Source of the DNA: Candidatus Omnitrophota bacterium
Lineage (GTDB): Bacteria > Omnitrophota > Gorgyraeia > Aquiviventales > Aquiviventaceae
Assembly: GCA_016206585.1 (NCBI GenBank)
Contig: JACQRE010000158.1
Coordinates: 1 to 63,693, forward strand
Reading direction: 5' to 3'
Length of the DNA: 63,693 bases
The notes below the pieces were generated by a model. It had not been told where the DNA came from. It did not search any database and worked only from the letters and a program-made list of their open reading frames with translations. Shown here one piece after another: positions 58,801-63,693 of the stretch. Made by a program: the position numbers and the translations under genes. The stretch's first letter is position 1. Every line of letters starts with the position of its first letter.

Positions 58801-59798
58801 GCGCTCGGTCGATGTCCCCGATGCCATTGGAGGCGGGAATCGGCTCGCCACCGCTCCTCCGGCCCGTCGACGAGGAGGAGGCCGCCCGGCTGTCGCCCTG
58901 GCCGTTCCGATTGGCGGGCCGCGAGGCCTGGCAGCCGTCTGCAAAGCGCTCCGGCAGCGCCCGGGCGGAATACGACAGCGGCTGGTACGCGGATCTGCTG
59001 GATGCGTGGCAGCGGTTTCTGGAGGCCGCCCCTCCGGCGCCTCGGCATCCCGGGATGGCGTTCCGGTTCTTTGATGCGCTGCGGCGCGCCAACAACGCGG
59101 CGATGCAGCGCCACCCGGAGATCTACGGGGACGTGAGCCTGGACGCGTACCTGGTCAGCGCGGCGGATCAGCTCTACGCGGCGGACCTCAACGTGTTCGA
59201 GGCGTGGTGGCGGAACCTCCTCGTCGAGCGGGTCGCCTGGGCGCACGAGGCCGCGCCCTTCGGGACGCTGGCGGAGATCGGCTGCGGCAGCGGGGTGAAC
59301 CTCCTGACGATGTATTCCAGGCTGCCGGTGAATCGGATCGCCGGATGCGACATCTCCCCGAATGCCGTGGACGCGGTGCGGCGCATCGCGTCGGATCTGG
59401 CGATCCCTGCGGCGATGCGCGTGGGAGATTTCCTGCAGCCGGAGACGCTGCAAGCCCTCGTGCCTGCGTCAGGGTCCTGGGCGCTGCTGTCGGTGCACGC
59501 CCTGGAGCAGGTCGCCCGGCTGGGGATGGAATGGTTTGAGCGGGTGGTGGCACTCCAGCCGCCGCCGGCCATTGCCGTGCACTGTGAGCCAATCCAGTGG
59601 GGTGATGGTTCCCCCTTTGCGATGTCGTGCGCGCGGTACGCGGCCCTCAACGGCTACAACCAGGATCTCGCGGCGGCATCCCGCGCGGCCGAGTCCGCCG
59701 GGCTGATTCGGACCATCCGGACGGAGCGGCGCGTCCTGGGCCATTCGGCGTACAACCCCACATCGATCCTCATGTGGGTGCCAGCGAGGAGCGCGTGA
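58797..59798 (+). CDS. SAM-dependent methyltransferase with long N-terminal extension
   Basis: A 333-residue protein. The first 130 residues are Pro/Ala/Arg-rich and then helical (RFFDALRRANNAAMQRHPEIYG). The methyltransferase core starts LAEIGCGSGVNLLTMYSRLP (about residues 159-178) with AGCDISPNAVDAVRRI following. Motifs IV-VI are LLSVHALEQVARL and PPAIAVHCEPI. Coupled by ATGA and TGATG. The target is unknown. Confidence 0.75.
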   Translation: MSARSMSPMPLEAGIGSPPLLRPVDEEEAARLSPWPFRLAGREAWQPSAKRSGSARAEYDSGWYADLLDAWQRFLEAAPPAPRHPGMAFRFFDALRRANNAAMQRHPEIYGDVSLDAYLVSAADQLYAADLNVFEAWWRNLLVERVAWAHEAAPFGTLAEIGCGSGVNLLTMYSRLPVNRIAGCDISPNAVDAVRRIASDLAIPAAMRVGDFLQPETLQALVPASGSWALLSVHALEQVARLGMEWFERVVALQPPPAIAVHCEPIQWGDGSPFAMSCARYAALNGYNQDLAAASRAAESAGLIRTIRTERRVLGHSAYNPTSILMWVPARSA

Positions 59799-60949
59799 TG
59801 CGGTACTGCAGCCGGTGCATCGTGCCCGACACCCGGCCGGACGTTCGCTTCGATGCGCAGGACGTGTGCTCGGCGTGCCGCGCCCATGACGAAAAACAGC
59901 ACCAGGTGGACTGGAGCGCCCGCCGGCAGGCCTTCGAAGCGCTGGTGGATCGCGTCAAGCGGCTCAAGCGGCGCTACGACTGCCTGATCCCTGTCAGCGG
60001 CGGCAAGGATAGCACCTGGCAGGTGGTCACCTGCCTGCAGCACGGCTTGCATCCCCTGACGGTGACGTGGAAGCCGCCCGCCCAGACCGCGATCGGCGCC
60101 GCGAACCTCGAGAACCTCGTCAGCTTGGGCGTGGACCACCTGGCGTTCCAGATCAACCCGCAGGTGGAGAAAAAGTTCCTCTACCAATCGTTGGTCCGGT
60201 ACGGGGCGACCGCGATTCCCATGCACATGGCGATGTTCAACATCCCGCTGACTCTGGCGGCGGCGCTCGACATCCCGCTCCTGGTCTGGGGGGAGAACTC
60301 GGCCGACGAGTACGGCGGGGTCGGCGATGAGAGCCGAGGCCACCGGATGGACGGCCGCTGGCTGAAGCGCTACGGCGTCACCCATGGGACGACCGCCCGC
60401 GACTGGATCTCCAAGGAGCTGACCGAACAGGAGCTGGCCCCCTACTTCGGGCCGGGGGACGAGGCGTTGGCCCGCAAGGACATCCATGCGGTGTTCCTCG
60501 GCTACTACTTCAACTGGGATCCGGTGGCCACGTACGCGGTGGCCGCCGCCCACGGGTTCCGGGCGCGCCCCGAAGGGCCGAAGGTCGGCTATTACCCCTT
60601 TGCGGACATCGACGACGAGTTCATCTCGATCCACCACTACCTCAAGTGGTACAAGTTCGGCTTCACGCGGCTGTTTGACAACCTGTCGTTGGAGATCCGC
60701 AACGGCCGCATGGCCCGCGACGAGGCGATTGCGCTGGTCCGCGAGCGGGGTGTCGAGGTGCCGCACGAGGACATCGAGCGGTTCTGCGCCTTCACCGGCA
60801 TGCCGACCGGCCGGTTCTTCGAGATCATCGAGCGGTTCCGCAACCCGGCGGTCTGGACGCGCCGGGACGGCACCTGGAGGATCGAAGGGTTCCTGGTTCC
60901 GGACTGGAAGTGGGAAGAGGAGGTGTCCCGTGCAGCTCACACCCGTTGA
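59798..60949 (+). CDS. N-acetyl sugar amidotransferase (WbpG/PseA type)
   Basis: A 383-residue PP-loop enzyme. It has two Cys pairs, C4/C7 in YCSRC and C24/C27 in VCSACR, forming a zinc site, and the ATP PP-loop SGGKDS at 67-72. PGDEALARKDIHAVFLGYYFNWDP is typical of the family. WbpG-type proteins convert an acetamido group of a UDP-sugar into an acetamidine, and normally take ammonia from HisH- and HisF-like partners; neither is nearby. A neighbouring AsnB could supply ammonia; this is speculation. Confidence 0.86.
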   Translation: MRYCSRCIVPDTRPDVRFDAQDVCSACRAHDEKQHQVDWSARRQAFEALVDRVKRLKRRYDCLIPVSGGKDSTWQVVTCLQHGLHPLTVTWKPPAQTAIGAANLENLVSLGVDHLAFQINPQVEKKFLYQSLVRYGATAIPMHMAMFNIPLTLAAALDIPLLVWGENSADEYGGVGDESRGHRMDGRWLKRYGVTHGTTARDWISKELTEQELAPYFGPGDEALARKDIHAVFLGYYFNWDPVATYAVAAAHGFRARPEGPKVGYYPFADIDDEFISIHHYLKWYKFGFTRLFDNLSLEIRNGRMARDEAIALVRERGVEVPHEDIERFCAFTGMPTGRFFEIIERFRNPAVWTRRDGTWRIEGFLVPDWKWEEEVSRAAHTR

Positions 60950-61316
60950 TCCGCCGCGCGTCTTCGACGTCGGCTGCCTCGTCAAGATCCAGCTGAAGGA
61001 CTGCGGCCGCGTGGCCCTCGAGGCGGATGAGCAGGTCACATTCGTGACGGAAACCGGCGGTGAATTTGATGTGGTCAGAAAGTCGTGGGGGTTCTACGCC
61101 ACCCCCTCGCTGAACCAGCGGCTGCCCCGGTTCGGTCTCCGGGCGGTGCTCGTGAAGAGCCCGGACGGCAAGTACTACGTCTGGCTCGTGGAGCGGGGCA
61201 AGGAGCCGGACTTCCAGCGGTACCTGGAGGCGGAGCGGCAGGCGGTCGTCTCGTGGCTGGATACCGACCAGGCCCTGGAGCGGCTCGCCAAACAGATGGA
61301 GCGCGCCCCGGCATGA
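60930..61316 (+). CDS. Small protein of unknown function next to the sugar amidotransferase
   Basis: A 128-residue soluble protein starting at GTG 60930, with a strong GAGGAGGT at 60917-60924. It is acidic to neutral, with predicted beta-strands (FDVGCLVKIQLKDCGRVAL, VTFVTE) then WGFYATPSLNQRL and YYVWLVERGKEPDFQRY, and a C-terminal helix. It contains two Cys. I recall similar small proteins beside N-acetyl sugar amidotransferases in other LPS loci, but cannot verify it here. It overlaps the amidotransferase by 20 nt and the next gene by ATGA, so joint translation is likely. A role as an accessory subunit is conceivable. Confidence 0.65.
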   Translation: MQLTPVDPPRVFDVGCLVKIQLKDCGRVALEADEQVTFVTETGGEFDVVRKSWGFYATPSLNQRLPRFGLRAVLVKSPDGKYYVWLVERGKEPDFQRYLEAERQAVVSWLDTDQALERLAKQMERAPA

Positions 61317-62155
61317 CGGTGGCTGCGGCCAAAGGGTTGGCGTGCGTGTGCGGCGGGGAGCCGTTCGCGCCGCTCTTTACCTATGCGTCCCCGCCGCCCG
61401 GCGAGCCGCGGTACGCCTTTGCCCTTGGCGCCTATCGCCGCGAGGTCTGGCGGTGCCAGCGGTGCGGCCATTGCCGCGCGGTGCACGACCTCGATGCCAG
61501 CGCGCTCTACTCCGGCGACTACGTCAACACCGCGTATGCGGGCGACGGGATCCTCCGGGCGTACGACCGGATCATGGCGCTGCCTCCGTCCCAGTCGGAT
61601 AACGCGGGGCGGGTCGCGCGCGTGGTGGCGTGGGCCGAACGGTTGCCGCTTCCACCCGGGCGCGCGCGCACGATCCTCGACGTCGGTTCCGGGCTGTGCG
61701 TGTTCCTGAGCCGGATGAAGGCTGCGGGCTGGGCGTGCACCGCGCTCGATCCGGATGCGCGCGCGGTGACGCACGCCCGCGAGGTGGTGGGGGTGGACGC
61801 CATCCAGGGGGCGTTCCTCGATGTGAGCGGCCTGGGCCGATTCGACCTCATCGCGTTCAACAAAGTGCTGGAGCACGTCCAGGAGCCTGCGGCGATGCTG
61901 ATCAAGGCGGCGAAGCATCTGGCGCCGCGCGGCGGCCTCTATGTCGAAGTGCCGGACGGCGAGATGGCCGCCCGCGCCGGCGCGCAGCGCGAGGAGTTCT
62001 TCATCGACCACTGGCACGTCTTTTCGGCCGCGTCGCTGACGCTGCTGGCCAGCCGGGCCGGCTATGCGATCCAAGCGCTCGAACGGCTGCAGGAGCCCAG
62101 CGGCAAGTACACGCTGCGGGCCCTGCTCGTATCCATCAGCGAGGAGGCGCGCTGA
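61313..62155 (+). CDS. SAM-dependent methyltransferase with N-terminal zinc-binding motif
   Basis: A 280-residue protein. Near the N-terminus CVCGG and WRCQRCGHCRAVHDLD form a four-Cys zinc motif as in sugar C-methyltransferases and related enzymes. The core has ILDVGSGLCVFLSRMKAAGWACTALDPD (from about residue 119), FNKVLEHVQEPAAML and LYVEVPDGE. The second putative NAD-like domain of NovU-type C-methyltransferases is absent, so O- or N-methylation is equally possible. It is coupled by ATGA and TGATG. Confidence 0.8.
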   Translation: MTVAAAKGLACVCGGEPFAPLFTYASPPPGEPRYAFALGAYRREVWRCQRCGHCRAVHDLDASALYSGDYVNTAYAGDGILRAYDRIMALPPSQSDNAGRVARVVAWAERLPLPPGRARTILDVGSGLCVFLSRMKAAGWACTALDPDARAVTHAREVVGVDAIQGAFLDVSGLGRFDLIAFNKVLEHVQEPAAMLIKAAKHLAPRGGLYVEVPDGEMAARAGAQREEFFIDHWHVFSAASLTLLASRAGYAIQALERLQEPSGKYTLRALLVSISEEAR

Positions 62156-62910
62156 TGCCGGTTCAGCCCCAGGCGGCCTCGGCGCGGCAGCAATGGGAGG
62201 CCTCGTTCGCTGCCCAGATCGCGGAGGGCGCCTACAACACCGCACCGGTCGAGCCGGTGGTGCGGATGGTCGCCTACTACCTGCGGCACCATGTGGTGCG
62301 CGAGCGCATCAGCTCGCTGAAGTTCCTCGAGCTGGGCTGCGGCGCGGGTCCCACCCTCGTCTGGCTGGCCCAGAAGGGCATCGAGGTCAGCGGAGTGGAC
62401 ATCTCCCCCACGGCGCTGCAGCTGGCACGCCAGCAGCTTGAGCGCGCGGGGTGTGCTGCCCGCATCGGCACGCTGACGGAGTGCTCCGTGATCTCGGTGC
62501 CGCATGAGGACGGCGCGTTCGACGGGGTCATCGAATCGTGCGTTTTCCAGCATCTGCCGAAGGCGGAGCGCGCCGCGGCGTTCCGGGAGGCCGGCCGGCT
62601 GCTGCGGCCCGGCGGGCTGTTTGTCGGCTACCTGCTCGACGTCGGGCACACGATCTTCGCGGCGAAGCGCGCGGAGCAGCTTCCGGAGGATCCCGGCACG
62701 CTGATCCTGTCCGACCAGAAGAGCCGCGTCCAGCTGGAGAACCTCGGACTGTGCCACTTTTACCGCCGGGAGGAGCTGCCGCAGCTGCTCCGCGGCTTTT
62801 CGGCCGTCGATCCGTGCTTGACCACCTACGCGCTTCCGCGCGAAGAGGCGAAGCGGCGCGGCTACGACGAATATGTCCAGAGCATGTGGACGGTGTATGC
62901 CATCAAATGA
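62155..62910 (+). CDS. Class I SAM-dependent methyltransferase
   Basis: A 251-residue protein with LELGCGAGPTLVWLAQKGIEVSGVDISPTAL (from about residue 57), DGAFDGVIESCVFQHLP and RLLRPGGLFVGYL. The N-terminus (ARQQWEASFAAQIAEGAYNTAPVEPVVRM) fits methyltransferases of capsule loci. It begins TGATG with the preceding gene. Confidence 0.8.
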   Translation: MPVQPQAASARQQWEASFAAQIAEGAYNTAPVEPVVRMVAYYLRHHVVRERISSLKFLELGCGAGPTLVWLAQKGIEVSGVDISPTALQLARQQLERAGCAARIGTLTECSVISVPHEDGAFDGVIESCVFQHLPKAERAAAFREAGRLLRPGGLFVGYLLDVGHTIFAAKRAEQLPEDPGTLILSDQKSRVQLENLGLCHFYRREELPQLLRGFSAVDPCLTTYALPREEAKRRGYDEYVQSMWTVYAIK

Positions 62911-62917
62911 TCACGGC

Positions 62918-63685
62918 ATGAGTGCCGGGACACGATCCTTCAAAGATTACGTGGACGATGCGGGCCACATGGCCCTGTACCGCGCGTACCAGCAGCGATA
63001 CGCGCGTTCCATCCGCGAGAGCGACCGCGTCCTGATCGAGATCATCCGCGCGCTGGTCGCGAAGCGCCCACGCCCGGGCCGGCCGCTGAGGCTGCTCGAT
63101 GTCGGGTGCTCGACCGGGAATTTGTTGGGGCATCTCAAGCAAGCGCTTCCAGGCCTTGCGCTGTCTGGAGCCGACATCGTCTCCGAGGTGATCGCGGAGT
63201 GCCGGGCCAATCCGGATCTGGCCGGCATCCAGTTCGATGAGATGAACGTGCTCAACCCGCCTGCGGCGGGGTCATCGTTTGACCTGGTGGTGACCAATGC
63301 CGCGCTCATGTTCTTTGACGATGACGAATTGGGCGTGGCCCTGCGCCATCTCGGCGCCCTGGCGGCTCCCGGCGGCTGGTTCGTGGCGTTCGACTATTTC
63401 CACCCCTTCGAGCAGCGCGTGGCGCTGACCGAAACCAGCCGGCTCCATCCTCACGGGCTCACGTTCCACCTGCGGCCGTATGGAGTGATGCAACGGTTGC
63501 TGGAGGAGGCGGGGTTTGAATCGCCAGCCTTCAGGCCGTTTCACCTGCCCATTGATCTGCCGCCACCCAGCGATCCCGGCCAGATCAGCAGCTATACCGT
63601 GAGCCAACAGGATGGCGGGCGACTCTGTTTCCGTGGGACGCTGTACCAGCCGTGGTGCCACCTGACCGCGCAACGCAGGCGCTGA
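62918..63685 (+). CDS. Class I SAM-dependent methyltransferase
   Basis: A 255-residue methyltransferase with LLDVGCSTGNLLGHLKQALPG (from about residue 57), SGADIVSEVIAEC, FDLVVTNAALMFF and APGGWFVAFDYF. The start ATG 62918 lies 7 nt after the previous stop; ATG 62897, inside the previous gene, is an alternative. The gene ends 8 nt before the window edge, so the operon may continue. Confidence 0.78.
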   Translation: MSAGTRSFKDYVDDAGHMALYRAYQQRYARSIRESDRVLIEIIRALVAKRPRPGRPLRLLDVGCSTGNLLGHLKQALPGLALSGADIVSEVIAECRANPDLAGIQFDEMNVLNPPAAGSSFDLVVTNAALMFFDDDELGVALRHLGALAAPGGWFVAFDYFHPFEQRVALTETSRLHPHGLTFHLRPYGVMQRLLEEAGFESPAFRPFHLPIDLPPPSDPGQISSYTVSQQDGGRLCFRGTLYQPWCHLTAQRRR

Positions 63686-63693
63686 AGCGTCCA

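Noticed and set aside
1..63693. tRNA, rRNA or riboswitch genes
   Set aside because: I saw no tRNA-like, rRNA or known riboswitch sequence in the few intergenic gaps; these gaps are filled by the palindromic repeats.

Overview
This window is one very long glycan-biosynthesis locus. All of the roughly 60 protein genes lie on the + strand and are tightly packed, and no RNA gene was recognised. Base composition is high in GC, with two clear low-GC islands: an intein and a short promoter-like stretch. Gene content (nucleotide-sugar pathways, a Wzx-type flippase, many cytoplasmic and membrane glycosyltransferases, nonulosonate-type genes) points to a Gram-negative-type bacterium making a large, heavily decorated surface polysaccharide or glycoconjugate. 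The density of short imperfect palindromes built from 7-8 bp units is reminiscent of uncultivated lineages such as Omnitrophota, but this assignment is a low-confidence impression, not a demonstration.

Region 1 (1-5737): the tail of rmlA, then rmlB and rmlD (no rmlC in view), a UDP-HexNAc dehydrogenase, a WbpP-like epimerase and a DegT-family sugar aminotransferase. Region 2 (5738-11978): a promoter-like AT-rich stretch and a LexA-type winged-helix protein lacking the peptidase domain, a UDP-xylose-synthase-like decarboxylase, a three-gene carbamoylation unit resembling SxtJ-SxtI-SxtK, and gmd, which is interrupted by a 390-residue intein. Region 3 (12080-39322): glycosyltransferases of families GT4, GT2 and GT-C type, CDP-glucose genes (RfbF/RfbG-like), several methyltransferases, a membrane spermidine-synthase-like protein, the flippase, a phosphodiesterase/HAD/nucleotidyltransferase trio and an SGNH protein. 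Region 4 (39319-45595): a large membrane protein, a GT4, an asparagine-synthase-like amidotransferase and a translationally coupled RTX-repeat protein.

Region 5 (45700-63685) is a second transcription unit with its own promoter-like TTGACA/TACGTT and a MarR-EPS-type regulator fused to a Rossmann domain. It encodes a degenerate transglutaminase-like protein, NeuA, two NeuB paralogues, an SpsF-like cytidylyltransferase, a Gfo/Idh oxidoreductase, a DegT aminotransferase, an epimerase, a sugar formyltransferase, a second AsnB, a WbpG-type sugar amidotransferase, a small conserved-looking unknown protein and five methyltransferases. Together they look like a pathway for an acylated or formylated amino sugar or nonulosonate.

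The most unusual features are at the DNA level. (i) A 133-136 bp element with terminal inverted repeats is present three times, each time exactly between two copies of ATGA, so that the upstream stop codon and downstream start codon are both preserved; 17 other gene junctions in this window are plain ATGA overlaps. (ii) Palindromes are inserted in frame inside coding sequences (rmlD, sxtJ-like, rfbF-like). (iii) Several families of 70-150 bp hairpins made of 7-8 bp units sit between cassettes and sometimes supply the C-terminal codons of the upstream protein. (iv) The Gmd intein begins with Thr instead of Cys or Ser and carries a LAGLIDADG endonuclease plus an extra helix-turn-helix-like segment.
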